From the NCBI GenBank assembly GCA_024642205.1, contig JAHEBQ010000050.1, forward strand, positions 1 through 47,405: DNA of 47,405 nt, in the 5' to 3' direction. The stretch comes from Planctomycetaceae bacterium. Its GTDB lineage: Bacteria; Planctomycetota; Planctomycetia; Pirellulales; Pirellulaceae. Below, in pieces: positions 1 to 8,744 of the stretch; the stretch's first letter is position 1, and every line of letters starts with the position of its first letter. The notes beneath the pieces are model-generated. The model was not told the DNA's origin, did no database searches, and saw only the letters and a list, made by a program, of their open reading frames with translations. Made by a program: the position numbers and the translations under genes.

Positions 1-184
1 GGGCGTCTAAGCATGTTTTTGAACAAATGTGTTGCAAGCTGCCAGCCAAAACCGGGTCTGGAACAGAATTCGTGACCTTCTCAAGATCGGCGCGCACTCC
101 GTCCCCCTGGGTGGCATTCAAACCTCTTATAGAAACAGTTCCGTCTTCATCGAGAAAGTTCCAACCCTCGCGACCACCGATGAG
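1..184 (-). other. possible partial coding region at window edge
   Basis: Downstream of the BY-kinase-like gene, the minus strand is open from a TAG at 185-187 to the window edge. The translation has a protein-like composition (it contains GWNFLDEDGTVSIRGLNA) but matches no family I know. No conventional start lies at its beginning; the first in-frame TTG is near 119. It could be the N-terminus of the next exopolysaccharide-locus gene, a broken gene, or chance. Only sequence beyond the edge could settle it. Confidence 0.25.
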
Positions 185-197
185 CTACATCCTGGAT

Positions 198-995
198 TCA
201 ATCACCGAGTTTGTTGTCGATCCACTTGGGCAGGTGAATTCGGCATTTATTGAGGACAACGCCCAGCACGTTTGCACCATTTGATTTGATTAGACGCAGA
301 CTTTTCTGGGCTGCCATGTCCGATGTCTTTTCTGCTTGAAGCACGACCAGGACGCCATCGAGCTGAGACACTGAAAAGCCATAACTGGCCGCTGAGGAAA
401 CCGCCGGCAGGTCGACAATCATCATGTCGAAATCCTCACAAACGGTTTCCAGGAATTCGTCATCGCTCCATCCCGGGAAATCCGTTGCACAGAGACTTCT
501 ATTTCCAACGGGCAACACGGATAATGGCGGCGCAGTCTCGATTTTCCGGTTCCGCGCACCAAAGCCGCTCGTTCCGGTCGATCGTCGAATCGATCGCCTG
601 ATCGCCGCAGGCCACGATTTCAGCGGACGTGTTGACATGTCGTGAATGCAGTCAGACTTAATCGCGTTTTCGTACAAGAGATCCGAGAGTCCAGGCGCTT
701 GCGAGACTCCAAACATTCGGTGAAGACCGGGATGCGTAAAATTGGCGTCTACGATCAAAACACGCAAATCATGACAACTGGCTGCATGGAGTGCCAGATT
801 GCAGGCGACGGTCGATACTCCTTCACGGCGATTCGAACTTGTAATTCCAATCGTTTTCAACGATCCGGTTCCTAACCCCAGCGTTTGCAACCTCGCCAGC
901 AAGACGCGGAATTGGTTGTTCGTCGGTTTTGATGGTACCAATCGCTCCCGGCGCGATGCGCCAGACCTACCATTATGAGTCGTCGGAATTTCCAT
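198..995 (-). CDS. CpsD/CapB-like (BY-kinase family) ATPase with altered Walker A
   Basis: 265 residues of the P-loop tyrosine-autokinase/MinD-like fold that partners Wzz-type chain-length regulators. Visible motifs are the Walker A position at about 53-62 (SSNRREGVST), Walker A' VLIVDAN at 79-85, and a Walker B-like MMIVDLPAV near 190. The canonical P-loop is GEGK[ST]; here the last Gly-Lys positions read Gly-Val, so the nucleotide-binding lysine is missing. The C-terminus (KWIDNKLGD) has no tyrosine cluster. It starts 5 bp after the Wzz-like gene, so the two are co-transcribed. The family normally phosphorylates itself to control polymer length and export. This copy may bind nucleotide weakly or act only as a structural partner. 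Family assignment is firm; kinase activity is doubtful. Confidence 0.8.
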   Translation of the reverse strand: MEIPTTHNGRSGASRRERLVPSKPTNNQFRVLLARLQTLGLGTGSLKTIGITSSNRREGVSTVACNLALHAASCHDLRVLIVDANFTHPGLHRMFGVSQAPGLSDLLYENAIKSDCIHDMSTRPLKSWPAAIRRSIRRSTGTSGFGARNRKIETAPPLSVLPVGNRSLCATDFPGWSDDEFLETVCEDFDMMIVDLPAVSSAASYGFSVSQLDGVLVVLQAEKTSDMAAQKSLRLIKSNGANVLGVVLNKCRIHLPKWIDNKLGD

Positions 996-1000
996 TTTTT

Positions 1001-2569
1001 TTAATTCACATCCATCAATCGACGGCGAGCCGCCGGGATGGAAACGAGCACAGGCACATCCAGCGCGTTTTCAACCTGCCTCGACGTCACGAATGTTCGA
1101 TCAAAGTATTCAGCGACAAAAGCGACTCCCAAGCCAGTAATCACGCCGAGGCATATCCCCAACAACAGCGTCTTCATTCGTCCCAAACCGGTTGGCTGAG
1201 AGTTGTAACTTGCACTCTGTAGCCGACTGAGACTGGAAATGTTGGCCATTTCCAGCCCTTGAAGGATCTTGGATTGTTCCACGCTCGCGATACTGGCAAG
1301 GTAAGTCTTCTCAAGACTCAATCGTTTCCGTTCCAGATCACCGATCCGCATGGCGTTTTTATTTAAATTGGTGCACTCGGCCAGGTTGTCCAGTTCTTGC
1401 TGTTCCAGGGATGTCCTTTCCGCCTCTAATGAGGCCGTCAAAGCCTGCTCACTGAGTAGTGCTTGTTGAAAAAATTGGTGCGTTGGGTTGGGTCGGCTGA
1501 CTGTTTCCAAAGAAGCCTTGTCTTGCGACTCGAGGATTCCTTCGATTGCCTTGCGTTGCGCCGTAACGGCAATAACCTCCGACTTCTGGTCTGAATATCT
1601 TGATTTCAGTTCCTGCTCTTTAATTTGCAATTCAAACAACTTTGCGCGGAGGCCATACCATCCCATACCCGATTCGGCAGTTTTTTGATCTGAATCCTCT
1701 CTCTCTGGCAGCTCATCGAGGATGGCCTTAATTTCTTTGACTTTCGCCTGCGACGACGCAAGGTGCGAATTGTTTGCAAGGATCCGGGTTCGAATCGATT
1801 TGGCCTGGTCCTCCAGGACCGCGATCTGTCCCTGAATAGACACCAGACCGGATGATGATTTGGCCTCCCTTAATTCATTTTCCACTTCGTTTAACCTGGT
1901 TTCGTTTTCCGCAACCTGTTGAATAAAAAACGAAAGCGAACCTCCTGTCCGCGTTACCCTCAAGTGCTCCGTAACGAAAGCCGTCGTCCAGCAATTGGCG
2001 ATCTTTTGAGCTAGCTCAGGATGTCCGGCTCGACAGGAAATTTCCAGCACATTTGATTTTTTCGGTGCCCGAAAACTGGATCGCTTCAGGATCGAACGCA
2101 TCGCCTGTTCTTCGCGACTCTCAGTAAACCGATTCGGCAACACGCGCTTTTTCAGATCAATGAGCCACGTCTTGATTCCGAGGCTGGATGACTTCGATGG
2201 CTTTTTGACCGATCCGTCATCCGCAATGTCGTTCGCCAAAATCGTATCGGCACCGATGGCTGTAACTACGCGTGCAACGGTTTCGCGGCTCTGGAGAATC
2301 TCCAACATCGAGTTGACTTCAGATTCCAGTGTTTGGGTGATGTTGACCGTTTCACCCGTTGTCGCGGAGGGGTCAAGCGTGTTGTTTTCGCGACCAACCC
2401 GAACATAGACTTTGGCAACCGATTCGTATTCTCTGGGTGCAATGATGATCCAGCACGCCGTCACCGCCACGATAAGACAAAATACGGTGATGGCTTTTCT
2501 CGCGTGGCGAAAAAGTGTTCGTACGACATCTCCAGGGGAGAGATTTGATTCCGGTTGGTTCGGTATCAT
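1001..2569 (-). CDS. Wzz/GumC-type polysaccharide chain-length regulator
   Basis: 522 residues from ATG 2569. A short N-terminal cytoplasmic segment is followed by a transmembrane helix at about 20-40, then the conserved Wzz beginning (PREYESVAKVYVRVG), a long coiled-coil periplasmic region at about 150-420, a second transmembrane helix near 485-505 (LLLGICLGVITGLGVAF), and a short cytoplasmic tail (AEYFDRTFVTSRQVENAL) of the kind that contacts BY-kinases. It probably sets the length or drives the export of an envelope polysaccharide. The frame stays open up to 2713, but 2569 is preferred: the predicted protein then begins at the usual place, and the ATG overlaps the stop of a small upstream ORF as TAATG. 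The BY-kinase-like gene follows at once. Confidence 0.85.
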   Translation of the reverse strand: MIPNQPESNLSPGDVVRTLFRHARKAITVFCLIVAVTACWIIIAPREYESVAKVYVRVGRENNTLDPSATTGETVNITQTLESEVNSMLEILQSRETVARVVTAIGADTILANDIADDGSVKKPSKSSSLGIKTWLIDLKKRVLPNRFTESREEQAMRSILKRSSFRAPKKSNVLEISCRAGHPELAQKIANCWTTAFVTEHLRVTRTGGSLSFFIQQVAENETRLNEVENELREAKSSSGLVSIQGQIAVLEDQAKSIRTRILANNSHLASSQAKVKEIKAILDELPEREDSDQKTAESGMGWYGLRAKLFELQIKEQELKSRYSDQKSEVIAVTAQRKAIEGILESQDKASLETVSRPNPTHQFFQQALLSEQALTASLEAERTSLEQQELDNLAECTNLNKNAMRIGDLERKRLSLEKTYLASIASVEQSKILQGLEMANISSLSRLQSASYNSQPTGLGRMKTLLLGICLGVITGLGVAFVAEYFDRTFVTSRQVENALDVPVLVSIPAARRRLMDVN

Positions 2570-2730
2570 TACAAAATATCTATCTCGATATCCAATTTGC
2601 GACACATCGATGGGATGGCTTGTCGGTCGGCAGCCTGACCACATGTCACCGCAGGCTGCGTAAACAAACAAAATAAACCAATCAACGCAATGCACGCATG
2701 ACGCGCTATCCAAATCAACCCCCTAAGCAT
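2569..2730 (-). CDS. small secreted ORF overlapping the Wzz start
   Basis: 53 codons from ATG 2730 to a TAA whose last base is the A of the Wzz ATG (TAATG). The predicted peptide starts MLRGLIWIARHACIALIGLF, followed by CLFTQPAVTCGQAADRQ: a basic start, a hydrophobic core, then a cleavage-like region, i.e. a convincing export signal. It then ends after about 20 mature residues. It may be a true small exported peptide coupled to wzz, or the leftover N-terminus of a polysaccharide export (Wza-like) gene, which often sits at this position. No good ribosome-binding site was seen. Confidence 0.4.
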   Translation of the reverse strand: MLRGLIWIARHACIALIGLFCLFTQPAVTCGQAADRQAIPSMCRKLDIEIDIL

Positions 2731-2956
2731 ACTCTATTTACTATTCCGGTCCAGTGCCCTATTTTTTCCAGACATCCAAATTTGTTAGGATTTTTTCAAC
2801 GCAAAACTTCCCCTGATCTCGCGCACCAAAATTCGGGAAAATTTGTGAAGTCGATAACTTGAAGGATGGGGAAGCCAATAGCGTTTTGCTTTTCTGTACA
2901 AATCGTGAATCAAGCTCTGTCATCGCTGCTCTTAAAGATCACTATGGTCGCCACTC

Positions 2957-3901
2957 ATGATCCTGGCCAAGTATTTTGCGTCCAATCGACTAACGTTGCT
3001 GGGTGGAGCACTGACTCTGATCGCCGTTGGATTTTCGAATTTTGAGGATGGGAAAGATGAGAAAACTTGGCAACAGTGGCTGCCACATGATGTTCGGGCA
3101 AGCATTCTCTGGTGTGCGGATCATGAAGAGGGAACACTAGTCGACTGGGAATACGATCGAAACTCAAACAATGGCGGAGGCGTATTCAACACGGGTGGCG
3201 AAGACGAAACGATGGCCGAAACAGTCCGTTTTGAGCCATTCACAGGCGATTTTTGCGCAAAAACAACGATCCTGAATGCATTTGAATCAAAAAATGGAAA
3301 TCGCGCCGTTCGGCTGATGCGCTGGACCGATAAACCCTGGGATCAAGGAGGTAAGTTTTTTCCGGACTCAGCGTATTATGGAGTCTGGATGCGACTGGAC
3401 CACCACTACTCAATTCAAAACAAGGCCAGTCCATCGGGTGGATGGTGGAATTTATTTCAATTTAAGTCAAACGATAATGCTGGGAACAGTCATCCGGTTT
3501 GGGTATTGAATGTTGGCAATGACGCGCAGTCAGGCAAAATGCATTTCTATCTTTATTCCGAACAGAACCAGCCGAATTCCATCTCGCAGAAGACCCCGGT
3601 TCCAATACCCGTCGGTCGCTGGTTTCACGTGGAAGCTTTGTATCAGCAATCGAACAAGTCCGAGGGAAGCATCTCCATTTGGCAGGACGGACAGTTGATC
3701 CTGGCTGCAAACAATGTCAAGACAATCTTGGCCAAAAACGCAATTTGGGGTATTGGTAACTATACGGATCACATCACTGGTGGAATCAAGCCTGGCAGTG
3801 CGACCGTGTACTTTGACGATGCCACCATCTCGGCCAAACCAACGCACCCATATGTTACCGAAATGTTGAAAATGCAACGTTCGTCCACATCTCTCAAGTA
3901 G
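2957..3901 (+). CDS. secreted concanavalin A-like, polysaccharide-lyase-like protein
   Basis: 314 residues. A hydrophobic N-terminal stretch (about 8-27) should act as a signal peptide or anchor. The remainder reads as a jelly-roll beta-sandwich of the heparin-lyase I/alginate-lyase-like type (PF14099 style). Typical stretches are GVWMRLDHHYS, WWNLFQFKS, HPVWVLNVGND, GRWFHVEALYQQ and ATVYFDDATIS, the last being the closing strand seen in LamG/PL folds. Family members bind or cleave acidic polysaccharides outside the cytoplasm. It diverges from the wzz/kinase genes, so a role in turnover of the local exopolysaccharide is plausible. I cannot identify catalytic residues with certainty, so lyase activity is inferred only from the fold. 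Confidence 0.65.
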   Translation: MILAKYFASNRLTLLGGALTLIAVGFSNFEDGKDEKTWQQWLPHDVRASILWCADHEEGTLVDWEYDRNSNNGGGVFNTGGEDETMAETVRFEPFTGDFCAKTTILNAFESKNGNRAVRLMRWTDKPWDQGGKFFPDSAYYGVWMRLDHHYSIQNKASPSGGWWNLFQFKSNDNAGNSHPVWVLNVGNDAQSGKMHFYLYSEQNQPNSISQKTPVPIPVGRWFHVEALYQQSNKSEGSISIWQDGQLILAANNVKTILAKNAIWGIGNYTDHITGGIKPGSATVYFDDATISAKPTHPYVTEMLKMQRSSTSLK

Positions 3902-3937
3902 GGCGAAAATTCGGCCAATACAGCCGTTGCTCTCTAT

Positions 3938-4880
3938 CACCCGCAAGACTTTGGAAGACGAATTGACCTGCGCTTCAGAACGACACGCGTCTTTAAATTA
4001 GAGTATCCATTTCCTTGAGCTGCTCCACTTCTCTGGTCCAAAGGTAGTGAGTAGAACCGAAGGTTTACCTGGCCAGATGAAGCGAATTCTTTGGCGACCA
4101 GGTTGCCCTAAGCGCTATGTGATCTCTGTTGATTGAATTCAACTCTCGAAGCTTCAATCTTCTCCTTTGCGTCCTCCAAAGACAAGAACCAGTTTTCGTT
4201 CCGGCATTCCGCGCGGACGCTTCCGTTGAATGATTCGATAAACGCATTATCCGTTGGTTTTCCTGGTCTGCTGAATTCGAGCGTCAAATCATTTGAATAC
4301 GCCCACCGATCCAATGTCTTTGAAGTATACTCTGGCTCGTTGTCGACACGAGTCGTTTATGGGTACTCGCGCACGGGACCAATTCGTTCCAATGTCGCGA
4401 CAACATCCTTGCCACGATATTGCGGGCAGACGTCTATCGCAAGACGCACACGAGTAAAGTGATCGACGACGTTCAAAAGTTGAATTCGACGGCCGTCAAA
4501 CAGTTCGTCGGTCATGAAATCCATCGCCCAACAATCGTTTATGCGAGTCGCCTCTGGTCGATCAACTCGATTCCGACAACTGACTCGTCGTCGCGGAGTC
4601 TCCGTTCGCCAACTCAATTTTTCCTCGCGGTAGTGCGATAGACTCGTTTGGTGTTGAAGATCCAACCTTCTCGTTGAAGATGAATGTGCAAAAGCCGATA
4701 GCCGTATCGCACACGCATTGCCGCCAGTTCCTTCAAACGGATTCGAAGTGGAGCCTGCTCATCCTTGGTCGATTGGTACCGGTGAGTCGATCGGCCAAGC
4801 CGTAATAATTTACAGGCTCGTCTTTCACTGACTTGTTAGCGTTCCTTCGCGCCGTCCACCGCCTTTCTTAGACGAGCAGG
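3938..4880 (-). pseudogene. IS3-family transposase OrfB (DDE integrase), inactivated
   Basis: Reading down the minus strand gives a near-complete IS3 OrfB: SERRACKLLRLGRSTHRYQS, then the HTH_21-like KELAAMRVRYGYRLLHIHL, then the rve/DDE core. The first catalytic Asp lies in CWAMDFMTDELFDGRRIQLL, the second in TRVDNEPEY and the Glu in DNAFIESFNGSVRAEC. The frame is broken by an in-frame TAA near 4838, a frameshift near 4640, a TAA at 4357-4359 just before TRVDNEPEY, and a TAG at 4108-4110 (HSA stop GNLVAKEFA). All three catalytic residues are still readable, so decay is fairly recent. The C-terminal limit is uncertain. Confidence 0.8.
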
Positions 4881-5160
4881 CTTTAATGCTTTTTAAACAA
4901 CACAACCTGAAGAATCGGCTTGTCCAGGCTGAGATCAGCCACAAGCGGCTTAAGTCGCCTGTTCGCCTCCTCTGGGATTTCAGCTTGCGCAGCTCTGTGA
5001 CGCCCATGTCACCAAACGTCTTTTTCCACTGGTAGAACGTCTGCTGGCTGATACCAAGCTTGCGACAGACTTCTTCGATCGGAGTTCCTGCCTCCGCTTG
5101 CTTCAAAGCAAACGCAATTTGCCCATTGATAAATCGTGATTTCTTCATGGTCCGGACTCC
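4000..5160 (-). mobile_element. decayed IS3-family insertion sequence
   Basis: Two adjacent broken reading frames give the OrfA and OrfB of an IS3-family element on the minus strand. The outer limits are approximate: I could not find a convincing pair of terminal inverted repeats or a target duplication, so the ends may be eroded. It lies between the polysaccharide-lyase-like gene and the acyltransferase. At least three stops and two frameshifts show that it is no longer active on its own. Confidence 0.75.
4883..5148 (-). pseudogene. IS3-family transposase OrfA (HTH), frameshifted
   Basis: Starts MKKSRFINGQIAFALKQAE and carries the IS3 OrfA helix-turn-helix (EEVCRKLGISQQTFYQWKKT). After RKLKSQ the frame is lost. 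The expected continuation, EEANRRLKPLVADLSLDK and PILQVVLFKKH, is read in the next frame to a TAA at 4883-4885. A one-base indel near 4970 therefore separates the DNA-binding part from the leucine-zipper-like tail. Confidence 0.75.
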
Positions 5161-5459
5161 AGGAATTACGACCGGAATTGAATCAGGTTTTCTCACCTTG
5201 CGTGGATCCGTTTTTCAGCTGCAGATCGACCAAATGAATCGGGCAATCTTCACCGATGAAAACTGATTGAGTTTACCTCAAGATTGGACTGAAGTCCCAA
5301 ACGCGAATCTGCGATCGGTCGATCCTGATGACTTTGTTGTCTTCTGAGACCAGGGGAAAATATTCATCTCACACGAGAAACATCGCTGACTGGTCGTTTG
5401 TTCGTTTTGGAACGGTTTCAAGTTTCCATTGGTCGACAGGGTCGAGGCAATGATTGAAT
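5161..5459. other. intergenic stretch, nothing recognised
   Basis: Lies between the IS3 remnant and the end of the acyltransferase gene. It may hold the eroded left end of the IS. I see no gene, hairpin terminator or repeat here. Confidence 0.4.
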
Positions 5460-7496
5460 TTACTTGCGATTCCAAATGAAGATTCTACGCCTGTCCTTTA
5501 ATTTTTTCGATTCCAGCAGGACCAACCCCTTCCCTTTGCGTCCGAACGACAGATCGATCGTTTGCGTTTTGGGAAAGTCCTGGAAATTGAAAAAGAACTG
5601 TTTGCGGCCCGTCAAACAGTCGGTTGAATCGTCTATTGAAAAATTATTCGCAGTCTGGAATCGGACGGGTTCGTTGTTGGCATCCAATTGCCTGAAAAAC
5701 AACGATCCATCGTTCGCTTCCGGGCTCGACCAATGCACGTTAACGACCAGGACATCATTGTGCATTTCGACGCGATCGATGATTACGACCAAGCCATTTT
5801 GAAAACCAAACTCTGTGCTCGGCAGCTGTTTCCTTGACCAAATCGTGCTGCTCGCGGCGTTCCATGGGTTTGCATCCCGGAAGGATGCCGGTGGCCTGGT
5901 TTCCCGATCCACGAAAACCAGTTTGACTAATCCAAACGGTTCCTTGCCATTCAGGGAGATGCGGACGACTTTAAATCCGGCTTGCGATTCAAGCGCGTCC
6001 TCGTCCCCGAACGCGGCCACCTTGATTCGACCGACGTATTCTCCGGTTTCCGCCGCGTGAATCGCCCAAAGATCGCCGTTAAGTGTTTGGTCCGCTCGCC
6101 AGGAAAGTGAAAACGTGAGAAAACCTCCTTGTGGAACAACAGCACCTGGATATGTGGTCAAGCCGTTCGAAAACTCGACGTGATTGACCGCTGGCAACTT
6201 CGATTGCAGTGCAACAAAAGCCAACATGCAGGAGGCGATTAACAACCAGCCACCGATCTCGTTTCCGATTGCGCGCGGCGGTTTGTTTTGTGGGCTGGTT
6301 TTTTTGCCAACTGGTGTTCGACGAAACAGGTTGGCACTCGGAAGTTCGATCCAGTAGTAAAGCAGTACCGACACGCTCAAGACAAGAGATGTGCACAAAA
6401 CGAGTGCCATTGCGGGTGTGATTCCCATTGGCGCGATCAGCGGCTCCAGCCACAAAATCAGCGGACGGTGGCAGAGAAAAAGGGCGAAACTCAAATTGCC
6501 AAGAAAAACAAAAACCGAACTTTCAAGTGATCGAGCCAAGGCACCCGTCGAACAGGAAAACCAGTAAATGATGGCCGCCCCCGGGATACAATAGCCGGCG
6601 TACAAAAACCATCGATACAGAGCGAAACGAAAGACGCTTTGACTGTATTCTGCACTTATTTCGCGGGCAGTGTCGGATGTCACTGCCAAATCGCGGGCCG
6701 CATTGAATACTTGTTGGGCGCGGCTGATATCCAGTTCTTGACGAACGAACTGCTCAACGATTGGCCAACCGTAAATGCACGCCAGGAGCAGTCCCACATC
6801 GATTAAACTGGCGACCGCAAAATTGCCTGCGACTGGCTTGGCCCAACCCTTTGAATAGCATTGAGCGAAGATCATTCCGAGGATGAATTCGGCCAGTCGA
6901 AAAGGGGGAAAATAATGGACGATATCATTCGGATCGATCGATCCGAAAACCGGGAAATCGGGATTGCAGCAGACTGCCCATAAGAATGCCAGGCCAACGC
7001 CCAGGACGGAAATCAATACGAGCCAAAGGTGTTTTTTGCATTGCAACAACAATGGAAATGAGACATAGAAGAAAATAAGGACCGAAAGACTCCAGGTAAC
7101 ACCTCCATACGCCATGAACTCAGGCTTGGGATACCAACATTGCAAGAGCGTCGCGCGCAAGCCGAGGTTCATCAGCCTGGCCGACATATCGGTGTTGAGT
7201 AAGTAGATTTCCTGCGACCAGAATAAACCAAACGCAATCAAGAAAACGGCTAAATGCAGCGGGTAGATTCGCGTCAAACGACGTGAATAGAAACTAGCGG
7301 TGGAAAAAGGCCGATCCGGTCGGCTGTAAATCAGGTAAAGCAGGAATCCTGAAAGGCAAAAGAAACAGGAAACGAAAAAGCGCCGGAGAGGGAATAAATC
7401 AAGCGGTACGCCGAAGTGGCCTTCGACATGGTGTAGAAACACCAACATCGCTGCCGGAAAACGCAGAGCCGTCAAGACGTCCAGTCGCTGCTTCAT
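5460..7496 (-). CDS. acyltransferase 3 (OafA/YrhL-like) with C-terminal extracytoplasmic domain
   Basis: 678 residues. The first ~400 form the multi-helix integral membrane Acyl_transf_3 domain. It starts RLDVLTALRFPAAMLVFLHH, with the conserved Arg and the His pair of this family, followed by FFCLSGFLLYLIYSR and about ten hydrophobic helices (for example LSFALFLCHRPLILWLEPL). These enzymes O-acetylate or O-acylate sugars of envelope polysaccharides or antibiotics. From about residue 440 a soluble ~240-residue tail follows, rich in beta-type sequence and of unknown family. It lacks the SGNH hydrolase signature (GDSH/DXXH) often fused to this membrane domain. It may bind the glycan. The neighbouring polysaccharide genes support a role in decorating exopolysaccharide. 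Confidence 0.8.
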   Translation of the reverse strand: MKQRLDVLTALRFPAAMLVFLHHVEGHFGVPLDLFPLRRFFVSCFFCLSGFLLYLIYSRPDRPFSTASFYSRRLTRIYPLHLAVFLIAFGLFWSQEIYLLNTDMSARLMNLGLRATLLQCWYPKPEFMAYGGVTWSLSVLIFFYVSFPLLLQCKKHLWLVLISVLGVGLAFLWAVCCNPDFPVFGSIDPNDIVHYFPPFRLAEFILGMIFAQCYSKGWAKPVAGNFAVASLIDVGLLLACIYGWPIVEQFVRQELDISRAQQVFNAARDLAVTSDTAREISAEYSQSVFRFALYRWFLYAGYCIPGAAIIYWFSCSTGALARSLESSVFVFLGNLSFALFLCHRPLILWLEPLIAPMGITPAMALVLCTSLVLSVSVLLYYWIELPSANLFRRTPVGKKTSPQNKPPRAIGNEIGGWLLIASCMLAFVALQSKLPAVNHVEFSNGLTTYPGAVVPQGGFLTFSLSWRADQTLNGDLWAIHAAETGEYVGRIKVAAFGDEDALESQAGFKVVRISLNGKEPFGLVKLVFVDRETRPPASFRDANPWNAASSTIWSRKQLPSTEFGFQNGLVVIIDRVEMHNDVLVVNVHWSSPEANDGSLFFRQLDANNEPVRFQTANNFSIDDSTDCLTGRKQFFFNFQDFPKTQTIDLSFGRKGKGLVLLESKKLKDRRRIFIWNRK

Positions 7497-7909
7497 CGAA
7501 TTCCATTGGAAGAGGTTTACGGGTCAAAAGGAACATGCCAGCCGGCTTGGTCGATTTACGAAAGAGATTTTCCGTGGATCGCCGTCCAAACCCGTCCACT
7601 ACTATTGGACGAAAGGTGAGGTCGGCAGGCTGCGGATGTCAACGTTTTCCTGTTTTTCCTGTAAGTTTGTCAGTATTAAGACGGTTTTGAGGAGCATCGG
7701 GACGATCGCCGCAGCGAATCGCCGCAGTCGGTCTCCGGAGGGAATTGGGTCGACTGGCCGAATTGGCTACGATGTAAAAATCAGTGCGTCAGCCACTGCC
7801 GTTGGTCATTGAATTGTAGATCGAACGTTCCATCATCCTCTCCAGGGGAAACAAAGTACGCTGTTAAACTGCGATTGCTGCTTGCTGTTGAAAAACAAGA
7901 AACAATTCG
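7497..7909. other. intergenic stretch, nothing recognised
   Basis: Divergent region between the acyltransferase (minus) and a small membrane protein (plus). It must contain the promoters of both, but I see no convincing -35/-10 pair, hairpin or repeat. Confidence 0.4.
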
Positions 7910-8347
7910 ATGGGTGACTTCATGGAGAGAAACGAATCACCGACCGATAAGGAAGTCAACGCGACTGACGGCTTGTCAGGACGTGTCGGCAACAGGCGAG
8001 AGTGGGATTGGAGGCAGGCGAGTATCGGTGAGATGATGGCCTACATGCTTGTGTTTGGGGTCGGCATGGCATTCATCAAGTCGCACAACGAGAAAACTGC
8101 AGAGATAGGCTTCGGTCTTGTCGCCATGGCGTTATCCGTTGGATCGCTAAAAGTTGTATACATGTTTTTGGGCAAGATCGGTTTGTTTGTCGCTGTGGGA
8201 TTATTCTTGATCGCTTTTGTCTTGTGGCCTGAGATGTTTGATTCGGTTGCTCGTGCAATTTATAAATGGTTCGATGCTCAAAGCGACTCGTGGTTGACCG
8301 GCGAACGGATATGCCCTGTTTTAGCCCAGACGATCAACAGTGTTTGA
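7910..8347 (+). CDS. small multi-pass membrane protein of unknown function
   Basis: 145 residues with a polar, charged N-terminus (about 1-36) and three hydrophobic segments: about 43-57 (MMAYMLVFGVGMAF), 67-86 (IGFGLVAMALSVGSLKVVYM) and 90-107 (IGLFVAVGLFLIAFVLW). A soluble C-terminus follows. I do not recognise the family. The start could be the ATG at 7910 or the one at 7922; neither has a strong ribosome-binding site. The membrane pattern and isolated position suggest a real gene, but no function can be assigned. Confidence 0.5.
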   Translation: MGDFMERNESPTDKEVNATDGLSGRVGNRREWDWRQASIGEMMAYMLVFGVGMAFIKSHNEKTAEIGFGLVAMALSVGSLKVVYMFLGKIGLFVAVGLFLIAFVLWPEMFDSVARAIYKWFDAQSDSWLTGERICPVLAQTINSV

Positions 8348-8744
8348 AGCCGGAATGAACAGCTGTATCCGATTCCACGAGCGGGATTCAAGTCAGTCAA
8401 AACATGATTCGTGAATGATGCAAATCGGGTCAGGCAGTTGCTGAAGTTCACTCAAACCAGCAAGGTAAGTTCTGGAACCAACGCCAAACCGCGCTCAAAC
8501 CGCTGATATCGCATTTCGTAATGCATCTGGAATGCCGAGTCCTTGAGCCAGACACATGCATCATTTCAATTGCCGAATTACTGCAGAGGCACTTGAGCAA
8601 AACCCAGTGAGTTGCAGATCATTGGGCGAACGTCATGACACGGTTTCGTCGTGGAAGATTCAAGGCTCTTCAAGGCAGCGCATGAGTTGACATCGATAGA
8701 GTCGCCGACTGAAACCCAATCACACCGACCTGTCAGCGCGCTTT
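8348..8744. other. intergenic stretch, nothing recognised
   Basis: About 400 bp between convergent genes. No clear terminator hairpin with a T-run, gene or repeat was seen. Confidence 0.4.

Noticed and set aside
4000..5160. Active IS3 element with terminal repeats
   Set aside because: Three stops, two frameshifts and no convincing inverted-repeat ends.
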